Of a stretch of DNA of 64,000 bases, positions 1 to 9,747 are shown in pieces (within the stretch, counting starts at the first letter, position 1; every line of letters begins with the position of its first letter). The notes beneath the pieces were generated by a model. That model saw nothing but the letters and a program-made list of their open reading frames with translations. It was not told where the DNA came from and did no database searches. Source of the stretch: Umezawaea sp049997955 (GTDB lineage: Bacteria; Actinomycetota; Actinomycetes; Mycobacteriales; Pseudonocardiaceae); contig JAEBDY010000010.1 in the NCBI GenBank assembly GCA_049997955.1, forward strand, positions 124,001 through 188,000. The letters run 5' to 3'. The position numbers and the translations under genes are program-made.

Positions 1-3000
1 GACGGCGGCCAGCGGCCGGTGCCCGGTGACGTCGGCCAGGGTGCCCGCGACCGAGGTGTTGATCTTGTTGCCGTCGACCCGCACGACGGGCCCTTCGCCG
101 CACGGCACGGTGAACGGCGTCTCCGGCGACACGGGCGGGAACAGGTCCTCCGCGCCGGTGAGCGTCAGCTCGGCGACGGCCCCCGGCCCCGGCGCGGCCC
201 GGCCGTCGCCCGGCGGCGGGCCGGTGTCGAGGACCACGACGTCCAGCGAGGCGGTGGTGATCGGCTCGTCCAGCGCCACGACGCCGTCCTCGTCGACCCG
301 CACCACGCTCGACGACCCTGGGGTGCGCAGCTCCAGTTCGACCGGCCGGTAGTTCGACGCGACCGGTTTCAGCTCCAGCGAGGAGAACGTGCGCGGCCCG
401 TCCCAGCGCAGGCGCAGTTCCGGACGGGAGTCGGTGACGTCGGGGACCCACGCCGTCGCGGGATCGCCGTCCACGGCGGCGAGCGCGCTCGCCGAGGTGT
501 CGCCCGCGAGCGTGGAGGTCGCCGTGACGGAGATCCCCTTGGGCTGCACGGGGTTCACCGCGCCCGCGGCGGCGACCACGGTCGCGGTCACCCGGTAGCG
601 GGCGTCGACGTCCGTGCGGAACAGCCGCGCCAACCCGGCGGGCTCCTCGCCGAACCGGGAGATGCCCGAGTCGCAGCGCACCTGCGCCGCCGACGGGTAG
701 CAGGCGGGCCGGAACTCGTCGCCGCGGCTGAAGGAGAACGCGGGCGCGCTCGGGGAACGGACGTCGGAGGGCACGCGCAGCGCGCGTTGCGCGGACGTGC
801 CGGGCAGCACGAGTTCCTGGACGCCGACGTTGCCGTCCTGCCTGCCCGCGGTCATCTCCAGCACCTCGACCCGCACCCGGCTGGTGAGCCCCGCCGTGAC
901 GGGGTAGGTGACCAGGCCGCCCTCCTCCGGCACGTCGTGGTCGGTCGACCCGGCCTCGGTGGTGATCCTGATCCGCGTCACCGGCCAGCCGACGCGCAGG
1001 TCGTTGAGCATCCGCAGCCCGACCTCGCCGATCACCCGCGGGGTGTCCAGGTCGACCTCCAGCCACTGCCCCACCGGGCCGGTGAAGCTGGACGAGTGCC
1101 ACGCCGAGTTCACGTCGCCGTCCACGGCGGAGAACGGCGCGTTGGCCGGGTCGATCGTGCCCGCCGCGTCGGCGTAGCTGGTGGACGTCGACGCCCGCAC
1201 GCCGCGGATGCCGCGGTACTCGGCGACGGTGGCGTGGTCGACACCGGGGAACGGCGACACGTCGAGCGCGGTCCGGCCCTGCCTGCCCTGGTCCTGCGCG
1301 GTCATCGTCTGGCTGAGGTTGTCGTTGACGCGGCCCACGTTGCGCTCGCGGCGGCGCAGGCCGTCGGTGACGATCCACCCGCTGGTCGCCTCGCCTGCGC
1401 GGTCGCCCGCGAGCACCGCGGGGCGGTCGCGCTCCAGTCCTCCCTGCGCCAGCAGGGGGAGCAGCGACTCCGGTCCGCCGCTGACGGTCGGCACGTCCCG
1501 CTCGGCGGTCACCGCCACCAGTGGGACGGGCCGGTCCACCTCGTACACCTCCAGCGCCCGGCCGGTGGCGTCGTCGTCCACGATGCTCGTCGGGTTCGCG
1601 TCGCGGATCTCGACCTCCGGCCCGAACTCCGCGACCCGCCGCAGCCCCGGCGAGCCCGCGAGTCCCCGCCGCAGCACGGCCAGCGGCGGCGCGTTCACCG
1701 CGAGGCGGTCGATGTCGTTGCGCAGCAGCAGGAAGCGGTAGCCGGAGCGGGCGAGGAAGTCCGCGAGGCCCGCCGAACCGCGCCCGCTCGCGAGCGCGTC
1801 GCCGACCGCGTCCATCATCCGCGTGTTGCCCTCGGAGCCCAGCGGCACCTGGTTGCGCACCGCCCACGGCGCCCCCGCGAGCGGCTGCACGGGCTCGTCG
1901 ACCGTGCGGCCCCAGGTGTACTGGCCGAAACCGGTCGCGGGCAGCAGCAGCGTGCGGGCCCTCGGGTCCTGCTCCGCGAGCCACGCCGTGGCCTGCGACC
2001 AGTGCTCCGGCACGGCCGACCAGCCCGCGCCGGGACGCAGCGTGAGCAGCCACGCGGGCGCGGAGACGGCCACGACGAGCACCACGGCGCCCGCGACGCG
2101 CAGCCGGACGCGCCACACGTCGGGGATCGCCGTCGCCCCGACCGGCGTGCGCACCCGCAGCCCGTGGGCGAAGCCGAGCACGACGCACAGCCGCAGCACC
2201 GGCTCGAACTTGTGCACGTTGCGCAGCGGCGCGAGCGGCCCGTCGAGCAGCGCCCGCACCGGCTCGGCGAACGGGCTGTCGAGCGAGCCGACGTAGCCGA
2301 TGGTCAGCAGGGTCAGCCCGGTGACCGCGCCCAGCACCAGGAACCGGCGTTCCGGCAGGCCCGCGCGGCACAGGCCGACCAGGCCGATCGCGGCCACCGC
2401 CGCCGTGGCCGCCATCAGCACCGGGTTGTCCACGAGCAGCCAGCCGTTCGGCCACCACGGCGTGCCCTGGAAGACGTAGGCGACCCACTGGTTCGTGCCG
2501 CGCAGCACCTGGAACAGCGACATCGGCGCGGTGGTGTTCGCCGCGGACTCGATGTAGTCCAGGAACGGGAGGCTGTAGCGGCCGAGCAGCAGCAGCGGCA
2601 GGATCCACCACAGCGCGCAGGCGATCACGCAGCCGCACCACCACAGGACCAGCCGGACGTGCTGCGCGGTCCACACCCTGGTCAGCAGCCACAGGCCCGG
2701 CAGCACGAGCGCCATCACGACCATCGCGCCGTTGACACCGCCCATGGCCAGCACGGCGAGCGCCGACAGGCCCGCGGCGCGCCGGGCCGAGCGGAAGCGG
2801 TCGGCCGTGATCAGCGGCAGCATCACCCACGGCAGCATCACGGCGGGCAGCATCTCCGCCGACAGCGGACCGATCTCGGTGAGCACGCGCGGGGCGACGG
2901 CGTACGCGAGCGCGGCGGCGTAGCGGGTGGGCTCCGAGCCGATGCCGAGCGCGCGAGCGACCCGCAGCACGCCGTAGAACGCCAGGCAGAGCAGCAGTCC

Positions 3001-3330
3001 GGCCCACAGCCGCTGGGAGACCCAGACCGGCACGCCGAGCACCTGGCCGAGCGCGAAGAACGGCCCCATCGGGAACAGGTAGCCGTAGGCCTGGTTCTGG
3101 AGTTCTCCCGCGGTGGCGAACGGGTTCCACAGGTCGAGCGAGCGGCGCAGGAACCCGAGCGGGTTGACCGCGAGGTCGAGCTTCGTGTCGAACGTCGTGA
3201 TGCCCGGCCGCTGGAGGAACGACAGCGCGAGCAGCCCCAGCACGACCCACGTCGTCGGACTGCGGAGGGCGCGCGACGCAACGTCCGCGGTGCGTCGGCC
3301 GGGTGTGCCGGTCGTGTCGATGCGAGGCAA
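1..3330 (-). CDS. aftD: Alpha-(1->3)-arabinofuranosyltransferase, AftD type (partial, C-terminus beyond left edge)
   Basis: Large GT-C family membrane glycosyltransferase that adds arabinofuranose to cell-wall arabinan from a polyprenyl-phosphate donor. The reading frame is open for 1110 codons to the window edge. An early segment reads LSFLQRPGITTFDTKLDL, then NQAYGYLFPMGPFFALG, closely matching the start of mycobacterial AftD, including the acidic D48 in the TFDTK motif expected on the first extracellular loop. Many transmembrane helices follow, then a long extracytoplasmic part with discoidin-like modules. The last residues in view (NTSVAGTLADVTG) match a region near residue 1200 of AftD, so about 200-300 residues are missing. 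No ATG is near the N-terminus; TTG at 3330 is chosen, GTG at 3243 is the alternative. The upstream gene ends 41 bases before it. Function is by family resemblance recalled from known AftD; identity is strong. Confidence 0.88.
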   Translation of the reverse strand, partial: MPRIDTTGTPGRRTADVASRALRSPTTWVVLGLLALSFLQRPGITTFDTKLDLAVNPLGFLRRSLDLWNPFATAGELQNQAYGYLFPMGPFFALGQVLGVPVWVSQRLWAGLLLCLAFYGVLRVARALGIGSEPTRYAAALAYAVAPRVLTEIGPLSAEMLPAVMLPWVMLPLITADRFRSARRAAGLSALAVLAMGGVNGAMVVMALVLPGLWLLTRVWTAQHVRLVLWWCGCVIACALWWILPLLLLGRYSLPFLDYIESAANTTAPMSLFQVLRGTNQWVAYVFQGTPWWPNGWLLVDNPVLMAATAAVAAIGLVGLCRAGLPERRFLVLGAVTGLTLLTIGYVGSLDSPFAEPVRALLDGPLAPLRNVHKFEPVLRLCVVLGFAHGLRVRTPVGATAIPDVWRVRLRVAGAVVLVVAVSAPAWLLTLRPGAGWSAVPEHWSQATAWLAEQDPRARTLLLPATGFGQYTWGRTVDEPVQPLAGAPWAVRNQVPLGSEGNTRMMDAVGDALASGRGSAGLADFLARSGYRFLLLRNDIDRLAVNAPPLAVLRRGLAGSPGLRRVAEFGPEVEIRDANPTSIVDDDATGRALEVYEVDRPVPLVAVTAERDVPTVSGGPESLLPLLAQGGLERDRPAVLAGDRAGEATSGWIVTDGLRRRERNVGRVNDNLSQTMTAQDQGRQGRTALDVSPFPGVDHATVAEYRGIRGVRASTSTSYADAAGTIDPANAPFSAVDGDVNSAWHSSSFTGPVGQWLEVDLDTPRVIGEVGLRMLNDLRVGWPVTRIRITTEAGSTDHDVPEEGGLVTYPVTAGLTSRVRVEVLEMTAGRQDGNVGVQELVLPGTSAQRALRVPSDVRSPSAPAFSFSRGDEFRPACYPSAAQVRCDSGISRFGEEPAGLARLFRTDVDARYRVTATVVAAAGAVNPVQPKGISVTATSTLAGDTSASALAAVDGDPATAWVPDVTDSRPELRLRWDGPRTFSSLELKPVASNYRPVELELRTPGSSSVVRVDEDGVVALDEPITTASLDVVVLDTGPPPGDGRAAPGPGAVAELTLTGAEDLFPPVSPETPFTVPCGEGPVVRVDGNKINTSVAGTLADVTGHRPLAAV

Positions 3331-3371
3331 GTTACCACCGGGTATCCGCGAACGGAACGGATCAGTACCGG

Positions 3372-4919
3372 TTAGCTCGGTCGGCACACCGGCGGCTGGC
3401 ACAGCATCGTGCTCAGGGCGCTGACGAAGATGTCGCCGATGCCCGCCGGGTCGGCCGTCGTGAACGACCGGCCGCCGGTCGCCGAGGAGATGCGGTCCAG
3501 TTCCCCGGTGTCCACGTCGGGCCCCATGCCGACGGTGATGATCGGCAGCGGGCGGCGCTTGTCCTGCAACGTGCCCAGCTCCGCCAGCAGCGCGTCCTGG
3601 GTGATCGAGCGGGAGTCCTCGTTGCGGCCGTCGGTCATGATCACGACGATGTTGATCCGCCCCGGTTTCCACGCGGCCCTCGCCTCGCGGTACGCCGCGA
3701 GCGTCGTGTCGTACAGACCGGTCGCGCCCTGCGGCCGAATGGCCTGGAGCTTCGCCTGCGCGCCGCCCGCGAGGTGCTGGGCGATCGGCGCGACCGGCAG
3801 CACCTCCTGGTGGTCGCGGTCGCCGTCGAGCGCCGTGGAGAACTTCCACAGCCCCAGTTCCGTCGTCGGCTTGAACATGCCCATGCCGCGCTCGGCGGCG
3901 GCGACCGCGAGCTTCATCCGGGTCTGCCCGGTGCCCGGCACGACCTCCGCCATCGAGCCGGACACGTCCAGCACGGCCAGCACGCGGGCGCTCAGCGTCA
4001 GGCCCGCCCACGCGTTGAGGGTGTCCGCGACGGCGTCGCGGTCCGGCAGCGGCGTCGTGGCCACGGCGGGCGTGCCCGCGCCGTCGGGGCCGCGCAGCCC
4101 GCTCGCGCCCAGCTCGGCGGTCCGGCCGCGCACGACGGCCAGGAACCGCTCGGCCGCGCCGCGCTCGGCGTCGCCCGCGTCGGGCAGCACGACGTACGGG
4201 AAGTCGAGTCCGGGCAGCGCCGGGTCCGGGTAGACGGCCTCGAACCGGACCGCGTCGGGTTTCCCGTTGTGCAGCGCCAAGTCCTGTTCGGACGTCGGGA
4301 ACGCGTCGAGCCCGCCGTCGTACAGCGCGGCCGGGTCGTTCTTCGCGTTGGTGGAGATCGCCCGCAGCGCGGCGACCGCCGCGGCGTCCGAACTCGGCTG
4401 CTTCGCGGCCAGCTCGCGCACGCCGACCAGCGCCGCGAGGCTCGCCGGATCGCCTGCCGGATCGGCGACGCCGACCTTGAGCCCCGCCGTGGGCGCGACG
4501 AGGTCGGCCCACGCCCCCGCCCGCTTGGAGGCCAGGACCACCGGCGAACTCGCGACCGACGTGCCCGCCTCGGGCACCCGCCACGCGCCCTCGTCCCGTG
4601 CCCGGCGCAACCACATCGTCGACTCGGGCACCCACACGTCCGGCCGATCGGTCGCGCCCTCCCGCGACAGCAGCGCGAGCGCCTCCCCGGAGGCCCGCGT
4701 GTGCACCTCGACGCGGTAGCAGTCGCCCTCGGGGACCTCGGCCGCCGCGTCCACCAACGCCCGTGCCACGCCGGGGGCCGCCGCGACCGACACCGTCGCG
4801 GGTTCCCCGCAGCGCGAGGCGCCGAGCCGGGCGGCGACGTAGTCGAACCCCACCCAGCCCGCGACGGAGGCCACCAGCAACGCGCTGAGCAGGACGACCG
4901 GCGAGCGCCGTCGCGCCAT
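3372..4919 (-). CDS. Membrane-anchored solute-binding plus VWA domain protein
   Basis: A 515-residue protein with one N-terminal membrane segment (about residues 8-25), an extracellular periplasmic-binding-protein-like region (about 40-280, containing a VWVPESTMWL motif typical of extracellular solute-binding proteins) and a C-terminal von Willebrand A domain. The VWA domain has the metal-ion-dependent adhesion motif DVSGSM near residue 315 and a later TDGRNED. The ATG at 4919 is preferred over the in-frame GTG at 4928 because an AGGAGG ribosome site lies 8 bases before the ATG and overlaps the GTG. It lies just upstream of, and on the same strand as, aftD, so the two may be co-transcribed and share an envelope role. 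The ligand is unknown. Family assignment is firm; function is not. Confidence 0.85.
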   Translation of the reverse strand: MARRRSPVVLLSALLVASVAGWVGFDYVAARLGASRCGEPATVSVAAAPGVARALVDAAAEVPEGDCYRVEVHTRASGEALALLSREGATDRPDVWVPESTMWLRRARDEGAWRVPEAGTSVASSPVVLASKRAGAWADLVAPTAGLKVGVADPAGDPASLAALVGVRELAAKQPSSDAAAVAALRAISTNAKNDPAALYDGGLDAFPTSEQDLALHNGKPDAVRFEAVYPDPALPGLDFPYVVLPDAGDAERGAAERFLAVVRGRTAELGASGLRGPDGAGTPAVATTPLPDRDAVADTLNAWAGLTLSARVLAVLDVSGSMAEVVPGTGQTRMKLAVAAAERGMGMFKPTTELGLWKFSTALDGDRDHQEVLPVAPIAQHLAGGAQAKLQAIRPQGATGLYDTTLAAYREARAAWKPGRINIVVIMTDGRNEDSRSITQDALLAELGTLQDKRRPLPIITVGMGPDVDTGELDRISSATGGRSFTTADPAGIGDIFVSALSTMLCQPPVCRPS

Positions 4920-4955
4920 CGGCGACACCTCCTCGTCCTCACCGCGGGCCCGGCC

Positions 4956-4961
4956 ACCCTA
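4956..4961 (-). promoter_or_regulatory. Possible -10 box of the solute-binding/VWA gene
   Basis: On the minus strand TAGGGT (TANNNT type) lies 37 bases upstream of the ATG at 4919, giving room for a leader that carries the AGGAGG ribosome site. The -35 position 17 bases away reads TGGAAC, a weak match. The 221-base gap from 4920 to 5140 must also hold the promoter of the divergent multicopper oxidase gene, for which I see no clear boxes. Confidence 0.35.
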
Positions 4962-5140
4962 GACGGGACGAGGTCGCCGTTCCAGGGTCACGGGGTGTCG
5001 AAAACCCCGGCAGGCGCCTCGAACCACCTGGCGGGACGCCGGAGCACGTGTTCGGACCGGCAGGTGCCGATCACCTCCGCGTACCGCCTAGGTGACTTCC
5101 ACCGACGCGAACGCGGGCGGCCCGGAGTCATCGTGGTCGG

Positions 5141-6979
5141 GTGTTCGAGCCGCTCTTCATCACAGACATGCTGTTCGCCCTCCTGGCGATGATCGCCGCC
5201 CTCGTCGTCGCCGGACGCGCGTCCGGCGACGCGCGACGGCTCCGGCGGTGGTTGCGCGTCACCGCGGCGCTGGTGGCCGCGCGGACGGTCGTCGCGGGCC
5301 TGGTCCTCACCGGTGGCCTGGCGCTGGCCGACTCGCGGCTGTTCGTGCAGGTCCCCCTGGGAGTCCTGCCGATCGCGTTGGCCGTGTGGAGGCCCGGCCG
5401 GACGACCGCCCACGTCGGCGCGGCCGGGGTGCTGCTGTCGGGCTGGTGGCTGTTCGTGCCGTTCGGACCCCAGGACGTGCTGGTCGTGCTGGCCGGTTCC
5501 ACGGCGGCGCTCGCACTGGTAGCCGGGCTCTCCACGGCGCTGGGCCGCTGGCGCAGATCGGGCTCGCGCGCCTCCCGCGTGCCCTGGCTCGCCACGGCTT
5601 TCCTGCTCGTGCCCGCGGTCGCGCTGGTCATCGGCGCTCGGGCGAACTCCGCTCCGAACGGTCACGACCACCACTCCGCGGCGGGGCACGTCGGCGTCGA
5701 CCAGCTCACCGGGCCGCGCGACCGGACGCCCGACGTCCGGCTGGTGCTCACCGCTGCCAAGGGGGAGGTGCGGCTGGACTCCGGCCGCACCGTCGACGCG
5801 CTCACCTTCAACGGCGTCTCCCCCGGTCCGGAGATCCGGGCGAAGCGCGGCCGGCTCGTCGAGGTGACGCTCGTCAACACCGACGTCGAGGAGGGCGTGA
5901 CCGTCCACTGGCACGGCGTCGACGTGCCCAACGCGGAGGACGGCGTGCCCGGCGTGACGCAGGACGCCGTCGAGCCGGGTGGACGGCACGTCTACCGGTT
6001 CGTGCCGAACAGGTCGGGCACCTTCTGGTACCACACGCACCGGGACGCCCTGGGCACCGTGCAGCGAGGACTGTTCGGGGCCTTGGTCGTCGAGGACGCG
6101 GAGGCGTTCGACGGGGTCGAGCGCACGTTCTTCACCCACCGCTGGCCCGGAACCGACAACCCGGTCGCGGCCTTCGACCGGGCCGACCAGCCCGCGCGGC
6201 ACGCCGTCGACACCGGACGGGAGGTCTTGCTGCGCCTGGTCAACAGCTCCCGCGAGCCGCAGCGGATCCACGTCGGCGGCACCCGGTTCGCCGTCGCGGC
6301 CATCGACGGGAACCCGATCGAGGGCGCCACACCGGTCGACCAGGGCACCGACCTCCTGCTGGCCGCGGGCGGGCGCTACGACATCACCTTCACGATGCCG
6401 GACGGCCCGGTGACCCTCGCCCTGTCCGACACCCCGAACCCCGCCGCGCTCGCCTTCAGCCCCGACGGCACGGCAGACCCGGCCGACCCGACCACCGGAC
6501 CGCTGTTCGACCCGCTCGGCCACGGCTCGGGCCCGGCCCCCGCTCCGGACGCCTACCAGCGCACCTTCGACCTCCGGCTGGACGACGGGTTCGGCTTCAG
6601 CCAGGGCCGGTTCGGCTACGTCAGCAGCCTGATCAACGGCCGCCTGTACCCTGCGGTGCCCACGCTGGAGGTGGCCGAGGGGGACCGGGTGAAGGTGCGC
6701 ATCGCCAACCGCAGCCTCATCGACCACCCCATGCACCTGCACGGCCACCGCGTCCGGGTGCTGTCCCGCAACGGCGTGCCCGCCACCGGCGGTCCCTGGT
6801 GGACCGACACCCTCAACGTGGCTCCCGGCGAGGTCTACGAGATCGCGTTCACCGCGGACAACCCCGGGATCTGGATGGACCACTGCCACAACTTCCAGCA
6901 CGGCGCGGACGGCATGGTCGTGCACCTGGCCTACCTCGGCGTCAGCTCGCCGTACTCGGCGGCTCACTCACCCGAGTGA
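5141..6979 (+). CDS. Multicopper oxidase with N-terminal membrane domain
   Basis: A 612-residue protein in two parts. Residues 1-175 form about five hydrophobic segments and are not part of a standard laccase. Residues about 185-612 form cupredoxin domains with all copper motifs: HWHG (about 256-259), WYHTH (about 295-299), HPMHLHGH (about 529) and HCHNFQHGADGM (about 581), the last giving the type-1 Cys, His and Met ligands. A histidine-rich stretch (HDHHS) joins the two parts. The oxidase domain is expected outside the cell, oxidising Cu(I), phenols or metals with reduction of O2 to water. The start is GTG at 5141; ATG at 5168 is possible and would trim nine residues. It is followed by a LuxR regulator 24 bases downstream that appears to have its own promoter. 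Confidence 0.88.
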   Translation: MFEPLFITDMLFALLAMIAALVVAGRASGDARRLRRWLRVTAALVAARTVVAGLVLTGGLALADSRLFVQVPLGVLPIALAVWRPGRTTAHVGAAGVLLSGWWLFVPFGPQDVLVVLAGSTAALALVAGLSTALGRWRRSGSRASRVPWLATAFLLVPAVALVIGARANSAPNGHDHHSAAGHVGVDQLTGPRDRTPDVRLVLTAAKGEVRLDSGRTVDALTFNGVSPGPEIRAKRGRLVEVTLVNTDVEEGVTVHWHGVDVPNAEDGVPGVTQDAVEPGGRHVYRFVPNRSGTFWYHTHRDALGTVQRGLFGALVVEDAEAFDGVERTFFTHRWPGTDNPVAAFDRADQPARHAVDTGREVLLRLVNSSREPQRIHVGGTRFAVAAIDGNPIEGATPVDQGTDLLLAAGGRYDITFTMPDGPVTLALSDTPNPAALAFSPDGTADPADPTTGPLFDPLGHGSGPAPAPDAYQRTFDLRLDDGFGFSQGRFGYVSSLINGRLYPAVPTLEVAEGDRVKVRIANRSLIDHPMHLHGHRVRVLSRNGVPATGGPWWTDTLNVAPGEVYEIAFTADNPGIWMDHCHNFQHGADGMVVHLAYLGVSSPYSAAHSPE

Positions 6980-6980
6980 G
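6963..6980 (+). terminator. Small perfect hairpin across the multicopper oxidase stop codon
   Basis: CTCACTC and GAGTGAG form perfect 7-bp arms around a 4-base loop, ending one base past the TGA of the oxidase gene and 10 bases before the -10 box of the next gene. No T-run follows. It may be a weak terminator, or an operator for the LuxR gene promoter. Confidence 0.35.
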
Positions 6981-6990
6981 GGCGGCTCGC

Positions 6991-6996
6991 TACCGT
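6991..6996 (+). promoter_or_regulatory. -10 box of a probable leaderless transcript (LuxR gene)
   Basis: TACCGT lies exactly 7 bases before the ATG at 7004, the spacing expected when transcription starts at the start codon. No ribosome site is present in the gap. The same TACCGT plus 7-base arrangement precedes the RibD-like gene at 16144. Confidence 0.55.
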
Positions 6997-7003
6997 ACGC
7001 GGC

Positions 7004-9682
7004 ATGCGGACAGCTGCTCACCCCACCGGCCCGCTCGTCGGCAGGCAGGACGAGATCCGGCGCGTCGACGAGCTGACCGGCGCCGCGCGTGCGGGCCGGG
7101 GCGGGGTGCTGGTCCTGCGGGGCGAGGCGGGCATCGGCAAGAGCGCGCTGCTGGACCACGCCCGGCGGGCGGCGTCCGGGTTCCGGGTCGTCCGCTCGTC
7201 CGGGTCGGAGTTCGAGACGGAGCTGCCGTTCGCGTCCCTGCACCAGCTGTGCGTGCCGGTGCTGGAGCACCTCGACGAGGTGCCGGACAGGCACCGCGAG
7301 GCGCTCCACGTCGCGTTCGGATCGGCCACCGGCACGCCCGACCTGTTCCGCATCGGCCTGGCGGTGTTGGAACTGCTGGCGTCCGCGGCCCGTGAACGCC
7401 CGCTGCTGTGCGTGGTCGACGACGCCCAGTGGCTGGACGCGGCCTCGTCGAAGGCGTTGACCTTCCTGGCCCGGCGCGTCACCTCCGAGCCCGTCGCCCT
7501 GGTGTTCTCGGTCCGCTCGCCCTGCCCGCCGGGCGAGCTGGACGAACTGCCGGGCCTGTCCGTCGGCGGGCTGAGCGACACCGACGCACGGGCGCTGCTG
7601 GCGGCGGAGAGCCACGTGACGCTCGACGAGCAGGTGCGCGACCGGATCGTCGCCGAGGCGCGCGGCAACCCCCTGGCACTGCTGGAACTGCCCAAGGCCG
7701 GTGGTTTCGCCCCGCCGGACACCACGTCGGTGCCGAGCCGGATCGAGCACAGCTTCCGGACCAGGCTGGTCGACCTGCCCGCCGCGGCGCGACTGCTCCT
7801 GACCGTCGCGAGCGCCGACCCGACCGGCGACCCCGGTCTGCTGTGGCCCGCCGTGGAGCGGCTGGACGTCGACGTGGCGACGGCCAGTGCGACCGCGACC
7901 GCCACCGGGCTGGTCGAGTTCTCCACCCGCGTCCGCTTCTGCCACCCGCTGGCCAGGTCGGCGGTCTACCGGGCGGCCGAAGCGGACCAGCGGAGGACGG
8001 CTCACCGGGTGCTGGCCGAGGTCACCGACCCGGTCGTGGACCCGGACCGGCGGGCCTGGCACCGCGCCCAGGCCGCCACCGGTCCCGATGACGACGTCGC
8101 CGACGAGCTGGAGCGCTCCGCGTCCCGCGCCCGGTCGCGCGGCGGTGTCGTGGCCGCCGCGGCCTTCGCCGAACGCGCGGCGGCGTTGTCGCTGGACGGC
8201 GCCAAGCGGATCGAGCGGACGCTCGCGGCCGTGCGGGCCAAGTTCGACGCGGGCACCACCGACACGGCGGCGGAACTCCTCACGACCGTCGAGAACGCGG
8301 CGCTGGACGAGGTCCAGCACGCCAGGGTAGACCTGCTGCGGGGCCGGATCGCGTTCGTCCGGGACAACGACGGCACCGGGCCGTCGTCCATGCTGCGCGC
8401 CGCGCGGCGGCTGTCGGGGCTGGACCCGGCCTGGTCGCGCGACTGCTACCTGGACGCGCTGGAGATGGGTCTGGTCGTCGGCCGGGCGCGCGGCGTGATG
8501 GACGTGGTCCTGGCCGAGGCGCGGGCCTCGGCTCCCGCCGCGAGCACCCCGGACGTCCTGGACGCCCTGCTCCTGCTGACCGAGCAGGGGCACCGGGCCG
8601 CGGTTCCCCTGCTGCGCGAGGTTCTCGACGGCGGGGAAAGTCCGATGTGGACACACCGACCCGCGATCGCCGTGATGCTCGCGGGCGAACTGTGGGACCC
8701 GCACACCTACATCGCGATCGTCGAGTGGCTGGTGAAGACCAGTCGCGAGTCGGGGTCACCGCTCGTGCTGCGCCTCGGCCTCGCCCAGGAGGCGACCGCC
8801 GCCACGCTGACCGGCGACCTCGGGCAGGCGATGGCCGCGATCGCCGAGGAGGAGGCGATCGCCGACGCGGTCGGCGCGCCCACGATGATGTACCACCGCC
8901 TGCACCTGGCCGCGATGCGCGGCCGCCGCGAGGAGGCGGTCGAGCTGTTCGAGGCGGCCAGGTCGGCCACGGGGCACGGGGTCGTCAACGTCGACTGGGC
9001 GGCGGCCGTGCTGCACAACGGTTTGGCCGACTACCCGGCCGCGCTGGCCGCGGCCCGGCGGGCGACCGCGCACGGCGACCTCTTCGTCGCCGGGTTCTCC
9101 CTGCCCGAACTGGTCGAGGCGGCCGTCCGGTGCGGCGAGACCGACGCCGCCGCGGAAGCGCTGGAGTCGTTGACCGAGCGCACGCAGGCCAGCGGCACCG
9201 CGACCGGCCTCGGTGTCGCGGCGTACGCACGGGGGCTGGTGACCGGGGCCGAGGAGCACTACCGGGAAGCCGTGGAGCGGCTCGACGACTGCCCGATGCT
9301 CCCCTACCGGGCCAGGTCCCACCTCCTGTACGGGGAATGGCTGCGACGCGAAGGCCGCAGGCGGGATTGCCGCACGCACCTGCGCACCGCCCACGAACTG
9401 CTGTCCGACGCCGGGATGGAGGCCTTCGCCGGGCGGGCGGCCGACGAGCTGCGGGCCACCGGCGAGAAGGCCCGCGGCCGGTCCGGGAACACCTACGACC
9501 AGCTCACCATGCAGGAGGTGTACATCTCCCGGCTGGTCGCCACCGGCGCGACGTCCAACGAGGTCGCGGCCAGGCTGTTCCTCAGCCCGCGCACCGTCGA
9601 CGCCCACCTGCGCAACATCTTCCGCAAACTCGGCATCACCTCACGCAGGCAACTCAAGGACCACCCCGACCTCGGCACCTGA
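7004..9682 (+). CDS. Large ATP-binding LuxR-family transcriptional regulator (LAL type)
   Basis: An 892-residue regulator. The N-terminus is a STAND-like AAA ATPase: GRQDEIRRVDEL, Walker A GEAGIGKSALL (about residues 44-54), and a VVDDAQWLD Walker B. The middle is a long helical, TPR-like sensor region. The C-terminus (about 830-885) is a LuxR helix-turn-helix (ATSNEVAARLFLSPRTVDAHLRN). Such proteins bind ATP and an inducer and activate transcription; the inducer here is unknown. There is no ribosome site before the ATG, but a -10 box 7 bases upstream suggests a leaderless message. It follows the multicopper oxidase and converges on a PadR gene; its target is not evident. A second LAL regulator of the same build lies at 50.8-53.5 kb. 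Confidence 0.9.
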   Translation: MRTAAHPTGPLVGRQDEIRRVDELTGAARAGRGGVLVLRGEAGIGKSALLDHARRAASGFRVVRSSGSEFETELPFASLHQLCVPVLEHLDEVPDRHREALHVAFGSATGTPDLFRIGLAVLELLASAARERPLLCVVDDAQWLDAASSKALTFLARRVTSEPVALVFSVRSPCPPGELDELPGLSVGGLSDTDARALLAAESHVTLDEQVRDRIVAEARGNPLALLELPKAGGFAPPDTTSVPSRIEHSFRTRLVDLPAAARLLLTVASADPTGDPGLLWPAVERLDVDVATASATATATGLVEFSTRVRFCHPLARSAVYRAAEADQRRTAHRVLAEVTDPVVDPDRRAWHRAQAATGPDDDVADELERSASRARSRGGVVAAAAFAERAAALSLDGAKRIERTLAAVRAKFDAGTTDTAAELLTTVENAALDEVQHARVDLLRGRIAFVRDNDGTGPSSMLRAARRLSGLDPAWSRDCYLDALEMGLVVGRARGVMDVVLAEARASAPAASTPDVLDALLLLTEQGHRAAVPLLREVLDGGESPMWTHRPAIAVMLAGELWDPHTYIAIVEWLVKTSRESGSPLVLRLGLAQEATAATLTGDLGQAMAAIAEEEAIADAVGAPTMMYHRLHLAAMRGRREEAVELFEAARSATGHGVVNVDWAAAVLHNGLADYPAALAAARRATAHGDLFVAGFSLPELVEAAVRCGETDAAAEALESLTERTQASGTATGLGVAAYARGLVTGAEEHYREAVERLDDCPMLPYRARSHLLYGEWLRREGRRRDCRTHLRTAHELLSDAGMEAFAGRAADELRATGEKARGRSGNTYDQLTMQEVYISRLVATGATSNEVAARLFLSPRTVDAHLRNIFRKLGITSRRQLKDHPDLGT

Positions 9683-9747
9683 CGCACGCGTCGGCGGCCC
9701 GTGAGCTTCCCGGAACGGCGAACCCCCGCCGTGATCGGCTCCCGGCG

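Noticed and set aside
19..3375. A plus-strand open frame of over 1100 codons opposite aftD
   Set aside because: It is a mirror of high-GC codon use. Its product is an Arg/Gly/His-rich sequence without domains, while the minus strand gives a clear AftD match.
3303..5192. Long plus-strand open frame opposite the VWA gene
   Set aside because: Low-complexity Arg/His-rich product with no domain; the minus-strand gene has MIDAS motif, membrane segment and ribosome site.
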